Source: Vibrio sp. S9_S30
GTDB lineage: Bacteria; Pseudomonadota; Gammaproteobacteria; Enterobacterales; Vibrionaceae
DNA: 64,000 bases
Direction of reading: 5' to 3'
NCBI RefSeq assembly: GCF_014694455.1
Contig: NZ_JAAUWT010000012.1
Span: 62,001-126,000 of the forward strand
Below the pieces are notes generated by a model. It was not told the origin of the DNA. It saw nothing but the letters and a program-made list of their open reading frames with translations, and made no database searches. Shown one piece after another: positions 56,376 to 64,000 of the stretch. The number at the start of each line of letters is the position of its first letter. Position 1 is the first letter of the stretch. The translations under genes were made by a program, and so were the position numbers.

Positions 56376-56642
56376 ATGATTACACAAACAATGATCAAAG
56401 TTTGGTACCGAGTATCCGGTGAAAAAGTGTTGTTAGGAGAAGCACATAGCAAACATGTCGGTGATTTAGTCTCGACTTGGTTAGCAGCCCCTGTCGCAGA
56501 TAATGATACCCCGAATGGTGGCTATCGAATGTCATTGTTTGATGACGATGGTAAATCAATAGGTGAGAAAGACATTTCCTTCAAAACGGCTGAATATTTA
56601 CTCAGAAAATATGCAAGTCTAAGCAATTCTGAGTGTGTTTAA
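56376..56642 (+). CDS. small conserved-type hypothetical protein
   Basis: 88 residues from ATG 56376, preceded by a strong GGAGGG; the frame is open to 56262 but that start has no ribosome site. Sequence has alternating strands (MIKVWYRVSGEKVLLGEAH, GGYRMSLFDDDGKSIGEKDISF) and a short C-terminal helix, suggesting a small alpha/beta domain. I do not recognise the family. It lies between the CinA-like gene and the convergent yfaE. Confidence 0.65.
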   Translation: MITQTMIKVWYRVSGEKVLLGEAHSKHVGDLVSTWLAAPVADNDTPNGGYRMSLFDDDGKSIGEKDISFKTAEYLLRKYASLSNSECV

Positions 56643-56669
56643 TAAGTGGGAAATGAGCAGATATTAAAA

Positions 56670-56687
56670 TGATATCGTGAGATATCA
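56670..56687 (-). terminator. possible terminator of nrdAB-yfaE
   Basis: TGATATC-GTGA-GATATCA, a perfect 7-bp stem overlapping the yfaE stop codon, followed on the minus strand by TTTTAAT. Weak but well placed. Confidence 0.4.
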
Positions 56688-56966
56688 AGCGCTTTTGACC
56701 TTGAGCTGATAGTTTACTTTTTCTAATTCAACATCGGTTTTTGCCCTGCATATGCAGGGCAAAATTTCTTTTGGCTGTGTCAATGCCATCGCAAAACCAA
56801 CGTATTCGACCTCTCCCGACTTCAACTCACATCGGCATGCGCCACAATGACCATCTCGACAGTTGTACTCAGGTTCAAACCCAGCGCTCTCCATTTCCTC
56901 CAGCAACGTCTTTCCGTTGCTGGTGAGAATAATAGGGTTAAGTTCGTTGATTTTGATTTTTGGCAT
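56685..56966 (-). CDS. yfaE: 2Fe-2S ferredoxin for ribonucleotide reductase
   Basis: 93 residues, plant-type ferredoxin. Iron ligands in CRDGHCGACRC and the distant C in LPCICRA. YfaE supplies electrons to maintain or rebuild the diferric-tyrosyl cofactor of NrdB. Its ATG overlaps the nrdB stop by one base (TAATG), so translation is coupled. Confidence 0.93.
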   Translation of the reverse strand: MPKIKINELNPIILTSNGKTLLEEMESAGFEPEYNCRDGHCGACRCELKSGEVEYVGFAMALTQPKEILPCICRAKTDVELEKVNYQLKVKSA

Positions 56967-58099
56967 TACAGTTCAAAGTCCCCGAAATCTTCAGCGTCGA
57001 CTTCGTTATCGATCTGACCCACTAGGTAAGAGCTGATTTCCGCCTCTTGTGGTGCGACTTGAACGTTATCAGACGACAACCAGGCGTTGATCCATGGAAT
57101 TGGGTTAGAATTTGCACCAGGGTATGCTGCGTCCAAGCCGACGGCTTGCATACGAATATTAGTGATGTACTCGACATACTGACAAAGAATATCTTTGTTC
57201 AGACCGATCATGGAACCGTCTTTGAACAGGTATTCCGCCCATTCTTTTTCTTGCTCTGCTGCTTCTTTAAATAGGTCGAAACATTCTTGTTTGCATTCTT
57301 CAGCGATTTGTAAGAACTCAAAATCGTCTTGACCATTACGGAGTATATTCAGCATGTGCTGTGTGCCCGTTAAGTGCAGCGCTTCATCACGGGCAATAAG
57401 CTTGATGATTTTGGCGTTGCCTTCCATCAGTTCGCGTTCAGCAAACGCAAATGAGCAGGCAAAGCTTACGTAGAATCGAATGGCTTCTAGCGCATTAACA
57501 GACATCAGGCAAATATAAAGTTTTTTCTTCAGTGTGGTGAGACGGATATCAACCGTTTTCCCATCAATGACGTGTTTACCTTCGCCATAGCGGTGGTAAT
57601 CGTTCGTCAATTCGATTAGATCATCGTAGTAATGGGCGATGTCTTTCGCGCGCTTTAGGATGTGTTCGTTCTCAACGATGTCATCAAATACTAAACCCGG
57701 ATCATTCACAATGTTACGAATGATGTGAGTGTATGAGCGAGAGTGAATCGTCTCAGAGAAAGACCAAGTTTCGATCCAAGTTTCCACTTCTGGAAGTGAG
57801 ACTAGCGGAAGCAACGCAACATTTGGGCTACGACCTTGAATAGAATCAAGAAGTGTTTGGTACTTCAGGTTACTGATGAAAATATGCTTCTCATGATCGG
57901 GCAGTTTGTTGTAGTCGATACGGTCGCTTGACACATCCACTTCTTCTGGGCGCCAGAAAAAAGAAAGCTGTTTTTCAATCAGCTTTTCAAAAATTTCAAA
58001 CTTCTGTTGATCGTAACGAGCTACGTTCACTGACTGACCGAAAAACATCGGTTCTTTTAATTGGTCATTTTTCTTTTGAGAGAAAGTACTGTAAGCCAT
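56966..58099 (-). CDS. nrdB: class Ia ribonucleotide reductase, beta subunit
   Basis: 377 residues (E. coli 376). Ferritin-like fold with metal ligands visible in the [13 protein letters not shown]...[17 protein letters not shown] region (Glu and His near 115-119) and [14 protein letters not shown] (Glu and His near 238-242). Holds the diiron-tyrosyl radical used by NrdA. The C-terminus (about 358-377), which docks in NrdA, is acidic. 79 bp downstream of nrdA, with a hairpin between. Confidence 0.97.
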   Translation of the reverse strand: MAYSTFSQKKNDQLKEPMFFGQSVNVARYDQQKFEIFEKLIEKQLSFFWRPEEVDVSSDRIDYNKLPDHEKHIFISNLKYQTLLDSIQGRSPNVALLPLVSLPEVETWIETWSFSETIHSRSYTHIIRNIVNDPGLVFDDIVENEHILKRAKDIAHYYDDLIELTNDYHRYGEGKHVIDGKTVDIRLTTLKKKLYICLMSVNALEAIRFYVSFACSFAFAERELMEGNAKIIKLIARDEALHLTGTQHMLNILRNGQDDFEFLQIAEECKQECFDLFKEAAEQEKEWAEYLFKDGSMIGLNKDILCQYVEYITNIRMQAVGLDAAYPGANSNPIPWINAWLSSDNVQVAPQEAEISSYLVGQIDNEVDAEDFGDFEL

Positions 58100-58119
58100 A
58101 AATGCCTCAAATCCATTAA

Positions 58120-58143
58120 AGCCCCTTTGAAATCAAAGAGGCT
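58120..58143 (-). promoter_or_regulatory. hairpin between nrdA and nrdB
   Basis: An 11-position stem with one mismatch (58120-58130 with 58133-58143). On the minus strand a weak TTTAAT follows, so it may lower nrdB transcription or stabilise the ends of processed mRNA. Confidence 0.5.
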
Positions 58144-58178
58144 GTTTTAACTTTTGCTTTGAGTTAATGCTCAAAACT

Positions 58179-60461
58179 TTAAATCTTACAAGCGCCGCCT
58201 GCACAATCATCTTCTTGAGCCTTAGCCGCTTCAGATTGTCCATCGCTCGCACCATCACGGGTGTTGTGGTAGTAAAGCGTCTTAAGACCGTACTTGTATG
58301 CGGTAAGCAAGTCTTGCATCAGAAGCTTCATTGGCACTTTACCGTTTGGTTGAACACTTGGGTCGTAGTTCGTGTTCGCAGAGATCGCTTGGTCTACAAA
58401 CTTCTGCATAATGCCCACAAGTTGCAAATAACCATTGTTTGACGGAATCGTCCAAAGTAATTCGTAATTGTCTTTCAAATTGACATAATCAGGTACGACT
58501 TGTTTCAAAATGCCGTCTTTCGACGCTTTTACGGAAACGAAGCCTCGTGGTGGTTCGATACCGTTAGTCGCGTTTGAAATTTGCGATGACGTTTCAGATG
58601 GCATTAACGCCGACAGCGTCGAGTTGCGTAAACCGTGTTCCACGATTTCTTTACGTAGAGAATCCCAATCGTAATGCAGTGGCTCGTCACATACGTTGTC
58701 TAGATCTTTCTTATAGGTGTCGATAGGCAGTAAGCCTTTCGCGTAGTTGGTTTCGTTGAACAGTGGGCACGCACCTTGCTCTTTCGCCAGGTTCATTGAG
58801 GCTTTTAGTAGATAGTACTGAATTGCTTCAAATGTACGGTGTGTCAACCCATTGGCGCTACCGTCTGAATACTTCACGCCATTTTTCGCGAGGTAGTAAG
58901 CGTAGTTAATCACACCCACACCTAAGGTACGGCGGTTCATGGTTGATTTACGAGCTGCTGGTAGCGGGTAGTCTTGGTAATCTAGTAGTGCATCAAGCGC
59001 ACGAACAACCAAGTCAGACAGTTCTTCAAAGTCATCTAGGCTTTCAATCGCACCTAGGTTAAACGCAGAAAGTGTACAAAGCGCAATTTCACCCTGGTCA
59101 TCTTCAACATTATTTAGAGGTTTGGTCGGAAGTGCGATTTCTAAACAAAGATTAGATTGGCGAACCGGTGCAACCGCAGGATCAAACGGGCTGTGTGTAT
59201 TACAGTGGTCTACGTTCTGAATGTAGATACGGCCTGTGGATGCACGCTCTTGCAGAAGAAGAGAGAACAAATCGACGGCTTTAATGGTTTCACGTTTAAT
59301 GGAGTCGTCGGCTTCGTATTTCTCGTATAAACGATCAAACTCCTCTTGGTTTTCGAAGAACGCATCGTACAGACCTGGTACATCCGAAGGTGAGAACAGA
59401 GAAATGTTTCCACCTTTAATCAACCGTGAGTACATCATCTTGTTGATCTGTACACCGTAATCCATATGACGGACACGGTTTTCTTCTACGCCACGGTTGT
59501 TCTTCAATACCAACAAAGATTGAACTTCGCGATGCCAAAGTGGGTAAAATACGGTGGCTGCGCCGCCACGAACACCACCTTGAGAACAGCATTTAACCGC
59601 GGTTTGGAAGTATTTGTAGAACGGAATACAACCTGTGTGAAACGCTTCACCGTTGCGTATTTCAGAGCCTAGCGCACGGATACGACCAGCATTAATACCG
59701 ATACCAGCACGTTGAGAAACGTAACGTACGATTGCGCTAGACGTTGCGTTGATAGAATCCAGGCTGTCATCACACTCAATCAGTACGCAAGAACTGAACT
59801 GGCGAGTAGGGGTACGAACACCAGACATAATGGGGGTAGGTAGGGAAATCTTAAATGTCGATGCTGCGTCGTAGAAACGTTTGATGTAATCAAGGCGCGT
59901 ATCTTTCGGGTACTTCGCAAACAAGCACGCCGCAACCAGTATATAAAGGAATTGTGCGCTTTCGTAGATTTCTTTAGTTACGCGGTTCTGAACGAAGTAT
60001 TTACCTTCAAGCTGTTTCACAGCAGCGTATGAAAAATTCATATCGCGACCGTGATCTATGAAGCTGTTCAGTTCCTCAAACTCAGACTGCGTGTAATCTT
60101 CGATTAGGTGTTTGTCGTACTTGCCAGCATCAACCAACTCAGAAACGTGTTTATAAAGTGTTGGGGGCTCAAACTGTCCGTACGCTTTTTTTCGCAAATG
60201 GAAAACAGCGAGTCGAGCGGCAAGATATTGATAATCTGGGGACTCTTCAGAGATTAAGTCAGCAGCAGATTTGATAATGGTTTCATGAATGTCCGACGTT
60301 GTAATACCGTCGTAAAATTGAATGTGTGACTTCAATTCAACTTGAGAAACGGAAACATTGTCTAGTCCTTCTGCAGCCCATGCGATAACGCGATGGATCT
60401 TTTCCAAATCAATGTTTTCTTTGCGACCGTCCCTTTTTGTCACAGTGAGTTGTTGGTTCAT
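58179..60461 (-). CDS. nrdA: class Ia ribonucleotide reductase, alpha subunit
   Basis: 760 residues (E. coli 761). An N-terminal ATP-cone (about 1-95) for overall activity control, then the ten-stranded barrel with the active-site cysteines, including one in FSSCVLIECDDSLDSI, NLCLEIALPTKPL with the radical cysteine, and a C-terminal redox pair in DDCAGGACKI. I use ATG 60461 (MNQQLTVTKRDGRKE); 30 upstream codons are also open but not in the family. Two NrdR boxes and a DnaA box lie upstream. Makes dNDPs for DNA replication. Confidence 0.97.
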   Translation of the reverse strand: MNQQLTVTKRDGRKENIDLEKIHRVIAWAAEGLDNVSVSQVELKSHIQFYDGITTSDIHETIIKSAADLISEESPDYQYLAARLAVFHLRKKAYGQFEPPTLYKHVSELVDAGKYDKHLIEDYTQSEFEELNSFIDHGRDMNFSYAAVKQLEGKYFVQNRVTKEIYESAQFLYILVAACLFAKYPKDTRLDYIKRFYDAASTFKISLPTPIMSGVRTPTRQFSSCVLIECDDSLDSINATSSAIVRYVSQRAGIGINAGRIRALGSEIRNGEAFHTGCIPFYKYFQTAVKCCSQGGVRGGAATVFYPLWHREVQSLLVLKNNRGVEENRVRHMDYGVQINKMMYSRLIKGGNISLFSPSDVPGLYDAFFENQEEFDRLYEKYEADDSIKRETIKAVDLFSLLLQERASTGRIYIQNVDHCNTHSPFDPAVAPVRQSNLCLEIALPTKPLNNVEDDQGEIALCTLSAFNLGAIESLDDFEELSDLVVRALDALLDYQDYPLPAARKSTMNRRTLGVGVINYAYYLAKNGVKYSDGSANGLTHRTFEAIQYYLLKASMNLAKEQGACPLFNETNYAKGLLPIDTYKKDLDNVCDEPLHYDWDSLRKEIVEHGLRNSTLSALMPSETSSQISNATNGIEPPRGFVSVKASKDGILKQVVPDYVNLKDNYELLWTIPSNNGYLQLVGIMQKFVDQAISANTNYDPSVQPNGKVPMKLLMQDLLTAYKYGLKTLYYHNTRDGASDGQSEAAKAQEDDCAGGACKI

Positions 60462-60547
60462 TCTGGTAGATTTCCCTGACGAAACTGCTAAAAGCCGTAT
60501 TTCTTTGGTAGTTCTTGTAAAAATGTAGTCGGCTTTGTGATCTATAT

Positions 60548-60563
60548 CCACTACATATTGTGC
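60548..60563. promoter_or_regulatory. NrdR box 1
   Basis: CCACTACATATTGTGC fits the NrdR-box pattern. It is the nearer of two boxes 22 bp apart (start to start), about 87 bases upstream of the nrdA start. Confidence 0.75.
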
Positions 60564-60569
60564 TTAAAA

Positions 60570-60585
60570 ACACTATATGTGGTGT
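60570..60585. promoter_or_regulatory. NrdR box 2
   Basis: ACACTATATGTGGTGT, the second box of the pair; spacing of about two helical turns is usual for NrdR, which represses reductase genes when dATP is high. Confidence 0.75.
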
Positions 60586-60654
60586 TGTTCGATTGAACGA
60601 GTTACAAGATAGTGCGTGATGAGTGACTTTTCAAGTTGGATAGGCTGCAAGACT

Positions 60655-60663
60655 TGTGGATAA
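60655..60663. promoter_or_regulatory. DnaA box upstream of nrdA
   Basis: TGTGGATAA is the complement of the perfect DnaA box TTATCCACA. E. coli nrdA is also controlled by DnaA, linking dNTP supply to replication start. Confidence 0.7.
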
Positions 60664-61249
60664 GTTGGGGGAAGAAAAAAAATCGTAAGTAGGCACTAAC
60701 CTATCATTTTAGGCAGAGATTACCTGCAAAAAAGATCCCATTCCAGAGTGTTTTAATTATGAGCAGAATAAAAAATATTTTTCTTGATCTTTGGGAAAAA
60801 ATCGAGCTCAAAATTAAGCTGTACAAAGGTCACACAAGTCGTTGTCATATTGCGCGAAAAGACGATGAATCTCTACTTTTTACAAAAAATAACTTTCTTG
60901 ATTGATGGCTTATTTTTTTAGAGATATGGGAAAAAATGGCATATAAAATTCGGTTTTTCATTACGCAGTGAGGCACGTTGCTGATCAGGGAGTTTTGAAT
61001 GCGTTGAGAGAGTAAAAAGTCAGCGGCGTTAGGGAGTCTCATTCGCATTTTTTTGAGATGTCTAACAGCATGTCAATGCACGTGTACGAGGCTTTGATTC
61101 TGCCTCCATCAACGCTGTTTAGTGTTTAGGTGACAATAGAGAACTTGAGCAATTTAAAGGTCTGCGATGCAGGTGTGTAATAGATAAGAGGGATGGTAAA
61201 GACATCTTTAGGAACAGAATAGAGGGCGTAATAAGTAGAGGAAATAAAA
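60664..61249. other. gene-free stretch between nrdA and ubiG
   Basis: No convincing gene in about 586 bases. A 67-codon minus-strand frame at 60845-61048 lacks a ribosome site and has a random composition. AT-rich tracts near 60670-60930 could be promoter or DNA-bending elements. Confidence 0.5.
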
Positions 61250-61281
61250 CAATAAAAAGACAACCGAAAAATGGTTGCCTT
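61250..61281 (-). terminator. terminator of ubiG
   Basis: A 9-position stem with one mismatch (61257-61265 with 61273-61281) and TTTTTATTG on the minus strand, 28 bases past the ubiG stop. Confidence 0.75.
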
Positions 61282-61308
61282 CATCAAAAGAAACAGGCAA
61301 TGACGATA

Positions 61309-62019
61309 CTAAGTTAGGCGTGTTGTGTGAACGATATAGTTAACGTCGACGTTGTTTCCTAGCGAATACGTATCGGTCAGCGGGTTGTAATGCAGCCCTG
61401 TAATGGATTCTTCAGTTAGGTCGGTTTTATCAACCATTTTTAGCAGTTCTGCTGGGCGGATAAATTTTCCATGATCGTGCGTGCCTTTTGGTACGAGTTT
61501 CAAAAGATGCTCTGCACCAACAATGGCAAATAAGTAAGATTTGAAATTGCGGTTTAATGTAGAGAAGAACACTTTCCCACCTGGCTTCACCAGTTTGGCA
61601 CAAGATTGAATCACAGAGAGTGGGTCGGGGACGTGTTCCAACATTTCCATACAAGTTACTACGTCGTACCTTTCTGGATTTTCTGCGGCATGATCTTCTA
61701 CAGTGCTTTGAACATAATCGAGTTTCGTTCCTGTTTCCAACGCATGAAGGCGAGCCACTTCAAGAGGCTCTTTTCCCATATCCAACCCCGTCACTTCCGC
61801 ACCCTCTTTCGCCATACTTTCCGCCAATATGCCACCACCACAACCCACATCGAGCACCTTTTTACCGAAGAGACCTTGGCAATTATCCTGCACGTAATTC
61901 AGTCTTAATGGGTTGATTTGGTGTAGAGGTTTAAATTCGCCTTCTAAATCCCACCATCTGGAAGCCATATCTTCAAACTTTTTGATTTCCGCAGGATCGA
62001 CATTTTGTTGTTTGGTCAT
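61309..62019 (-). CDS. ubiG: ubiquinone biosynthesis O-methyltransferase
   Basis: 236 residues from ATG 62019; a GTG nine bases earlier is also possible, and both have weak ribosome sites. SAM motif [15 protein letters not shown] at about 55-69, [13 protein letters not shown] near 120, and [19 protein letters not shown] are hallmarks of UbiG. It methylates two hydroxyl groups during ubiquinone synthesis at the inner membrane. Divergent from gyrA, as in E. coli and V. cholerae. Confidence 0.96.
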   Translation of the reverse strand: MTKQQNVDPAEIKKFEDMASRWWDLEGEFKPLHQINPLRLNYVQDNCQGLFGKKVLDVGCGGGILAESMAKEGAEVTGLDMGKEPLEVARLHALETGTKLDYVQSTVEDHAAENPERYDVVTCMEMLEHVPDPLSVIQSCAKLVKPGGKVFFSTLNRNFKSYLFAIVGAEHLLKLVPKGTHDHGKFIRPAELLKMVDKTDLTEESITGLHYNPLTDTYSLGNNVDVNYIVHTTRLT

Positions 62020-62240
62020 AACAATCACACTCAGGATTAGGATTGACGCATTATAGCGACTGAAAAGCAGGAGAACACCTGAATTCCGATTTTGTGGAAT
62101 TAGGCATTACAATATGGCTAAAATTCATACAGATAAGGCTGTTCTGTACGATTTCTCAACGATTGAATCACAACCAAGGTCACAACATGATAAAACGAAG
62201 GGGAAAGAGATGCCGAACGGGGTATTTGTGTGTTATATTT

Positions 62241-62269
62241 TTGAACCTTGTACGTATCTAACATACGAT
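62241..62269 (+). promoter_or_regulatory. candidate gyrA promoter
   Basis: TTGAAC (62241-62246) and TACGAT (62264-62269) with a 17-bp spacer, about 25 bases upstream of the gyrA start. A sigma-70 pattern seen by eye only. Confidence 0.4.
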
Positions 62270-62294
62270 CAAACTATAGAGGGATAATGGCTCT

Positions 62295-64000
62295 ATGAGC
62301 GATCTAGCTAAAGAGATCACGCCCGTAAACATTGAAGATGAGCTTAGAGGTTCATACTTAGACTACGCGATGTCCGTTATCGTGGGTCGTGCTCTTCCAG
62401 ATGTGCGTGATGGTCTAAAGCCAGTACACCGCCGCGTTTTATTTGCGATGAATGTGCTAGGCAATGATTGGAATAAACCATATAAAAAATCTGCCCGTGT
62501 GGTAGGTGATGTTATCGGTAAATATCACCCTCATGGTGATAGTGCAGTTTACGATACGATTGTGCGCATGGCGCAGCCGTTTTCACTTCGCTATATGCTC
62601 GTCGATGGTCAAGGTAACTTTGGCTCGATAGATGGTGACTCTGCAGCGGCAATGCGTTATACCGAAGTTCGTATGGCGAAAATTGCCCATGAACTGCTTG
62701 CTGACCTCGACAAAGAGACGGTGGATTACGTACCAAACTACGATGGTACAGAGCAGATCCCTGCAGTACTTCCTACAAAGGTTCCTAACCTGTTGGTAAA
62801 CGGTGCTTCTGGTATCGCAGTGGGTATGGCAACGAATATTCCTCCTCACAACTTAACCGAAGTGATCAATGGATGCTTGGCATTCATTAATAATGAAGAA
62901 ATCACAATCGATGAGTTGATGGACTACATTCCAGGCCCAGATTTCCCTACGGCGGCATCAATTAGTGGTCGTAAAGGCATTGTTGAGGCTTATAAGACGG
63001 GTCGTGGCAAGATCTACATGCGATCAAAAGCTGAGGTCGAAGCGGATAAAAATGGTAAAGAAACCATTATTGTCACTGAAATCCCATATCAGGTGAACAA
63101 AGCTCGCCTTATCGAAAAGATCGCGGAACTGGTTAAAGATAAGAAAGTTGAAGGCATCAGTGCACTGCGCGACGAGTCTGATAAAGACGGTATGCGTATT
63201 GTTATTGAATGTAAGCGTGACGCAGTAGGTGAAGTGGTTCTTAATAACCTATACGCTCAAACTCAGCTACAAACCACTTTCGGTATCAACATGGTTGCCC
63301 TGAATAACGGTCAGCCACAGTTGTTTAACTTGAAAGATATGCTTAAGTGCTTCGTCGATCACCGCCGTGAGGTTGTGACTCGCCGTACCATTTTTGAATT
63401 ACGTAAAGCGCGCGATCGCGCACACATCCTTGAAGCGCTTGCTCTTGCATTGGCTAATATCGATGAAATCATTGAGCTCATCCGAAATGCTGCAACCCCA
63501 GCTGAAGCGAAAGCAGGTCTTGTCGCTCGTGGTTGGGATCTGGGTAATGTGGCTGCCATGCTTGAAAGCACGGGTAACGATGCCGCTCGTCCAGATTGGC
63601 TTGAGCCTGAATACGGTATTCGTGATGGTCAGTATTTCCTAACAGAAACTCAGGCACAAGCGATTCTCGATCTTCGTCTACATAAGTTGACTGGTCTTGA
63701 GCACGAGAAGATTCTAGATGAATACAAGGAACTTCTAGAAGAAATCGCGGAATTGATGCACATCCTAGCAAGCACAGAGCGATTGATGGAAGTGATCCGT
63801 GAAGAGCTTGAAGCAGTGCGTGAAGGTTTTGGCGATCAGCGTCGCACAGAAATCACAGCGGCTGTTCACGACATCGACATGGAAGAGCTTATCGCTCAAG
63901 AAGACGTGGTCGTTACTTTGTCTCATGAAGGCTATGTTAAGTACCAAATTCTAAGCGATTATGAAGCTCAACGCCGTGGTGGTAAAGGCAAGAGCGCAAC
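62295..64000 (+). CDS. gyrA: DNA gyrase subunit A (5' part)
   Basis: 568 complete codons are present; the gene runs off the end. The ATG at 62295 gives [36 protein letters not shown] (cut here), the normal GyrA start. The breakage-reunion domain includes [24 protein letters not shown], where the serine and aspartate that are commonly changed in quinolone resistance (Ser83 and Asp87 in E. coli) are unchanged, and AAAMRYTE with the catalytic Arg-Tyr pair. GyrA makes the double-strand break in negative supercoiling. The C-terminal pinwheel domain is outside the window. Confidence 0.98.
   Translation, partial: MSDLAKEITPVNIEDELRGSYLDYAMSVIVGRALPDVRDGLKPVHRRVLFAMNVLGNDWNKPYKKSARVVGDVIGKYHPHGDSAVYDTIVRMAQPFSLRYMLVDGQGNFGSIDGDSAAAMRYTEVRMAKIAHELLADLDKETVDYVPNYDGTEQIPAVLPTKVPNLLVNGASGIAVGMATNIPPHNLTEVINGCLAFINNEEITIDELMDYIPGPDFPTAASISGRKGIVEAYKTGRGKIYMRSKAEVEADKNGKETIIVTEIPYQVNKARLIEKIAELVKDKKVEGISALRDESDKDGMRIVIECKRDAVGEVVLNNLYAQTQLQTTFGINMVALNNGQPQLFNLKDMLKCFVDHRREVVTRRTIFELRKARDRAHILEALALALANIDEIIELIRNAATPAEAKAGLVARGWDLGNVAAMLESTGNDAARPDWLEPEYGIRDGQYFLTETQAQAILDLRLHKLTGLEHEKILDEYKELLEEIAELMHILASTERLMEVIREELEAVREGFGDQRRTEITAAVHDIDMEELIAQEDVVVTLSHEGYVKYQILSDYEAQRRGGKGKSA

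Noticed and set aside
60845..61048. 67-codon minus-strand frame between nrdA and ubiG
   Set aside because: No ribosome site, random-looking composition and no neighbour to support it.

Overview
The window is a bacterial chromosome segment from a gammaproteobacterium of the Vibrionaceae (Vibrio or a close relative). The basis is gene order and family membership: tfoY-purR, torR, elyC-cmoM-mukFEB, a fused diaminobutyrate aminotransferase/decarboxylase followed by carboxynorspermidine genes, thrS-infC-rpmI-rplT beside a chromosomal integron integrase, and nrdAB-yfaE, ubiG, gyrA. From memory, the first and last of these blocks lie on chromosome 1 of V. cholerae and thrS-rplT-intI on chromosome 2; here all fall within 64 kb. 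No rRNA, tRNA, IS element or CRISPR array was seen.

Layout. 0-6 kb: 3' end of glgA, a hydrolase, a DUF2007 protein, tfoY under a clear class I c-di-GMP riboswitch, purR with an unusual minus-strand terminator in its leader, and torR. 5-13.5 kb: elyC, cmoM and the overlapping condensin operon mukF-mukE-mukB. 13.7-19.8 kb: LysR and AraC regulators, a DmpA-type P1 peptidase, an MFS transporter and a beta-alanine-type omega-aminotransferase, together suggesting beta-aminoacyl peptide catabolism. 20-28.5 kb: two overlapping membrane GTPase genes, a VOC protein, arfB, a diheme peroxidase gene overlapping a hybrid kinase gene, and a YqaB-type phosphatase.

28.5-33.3 kb: a 33-codon membrane peptide gene, thrS with a tRNA-mimic operator, infC starting at AUU, rpmI, rplT and the integron integrase with a perfect LexA box but no recognisable attC array. 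33.7-36.3 kb: small unknown genes and an HPt/HD-GYP protein. 37-42.4 kb: the norspermidine operon. 42.5-50.7 kb: a complete sugar-uptake and catabolic cluster (LacI regulator, RbsB/C/A-type transporter, class I aldolase, Gfo/Idh oxidoreductase, D-lyxose isomerase, PfkB kinase) with a 12 x 16 bp tandem array between the binding-protein and permease genes.

50.8-53 kb: an orphan PAAR gene and two tandem paralogues of unknown function, the first broken by a single-base shift at a T8 tract. 53-64 kb: a GcvR-like ACT protein, a DUF3943 protein, a degenerate CinA-like protein, yfaE-nrdB-nrdA preceded by paired NrdR boxes and a DnaA box, ubiG, and the 5' part of gyrA.

Themes: c-di-GMP appears three times (tfoY riboswitch, HD-GYP protein, and norspermidine, which in V. 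cholerae feeds the c-di-GMP network). RNA-level control is prominent (riboswitch, thrS operator, AUU start, leader hairpins). The strongest candidates for undescribed biology are the beta-peptide cluster, the peroxidase-kinase pair, the sugar cluster with its repeat array, and the PAAR-linked paralogues.
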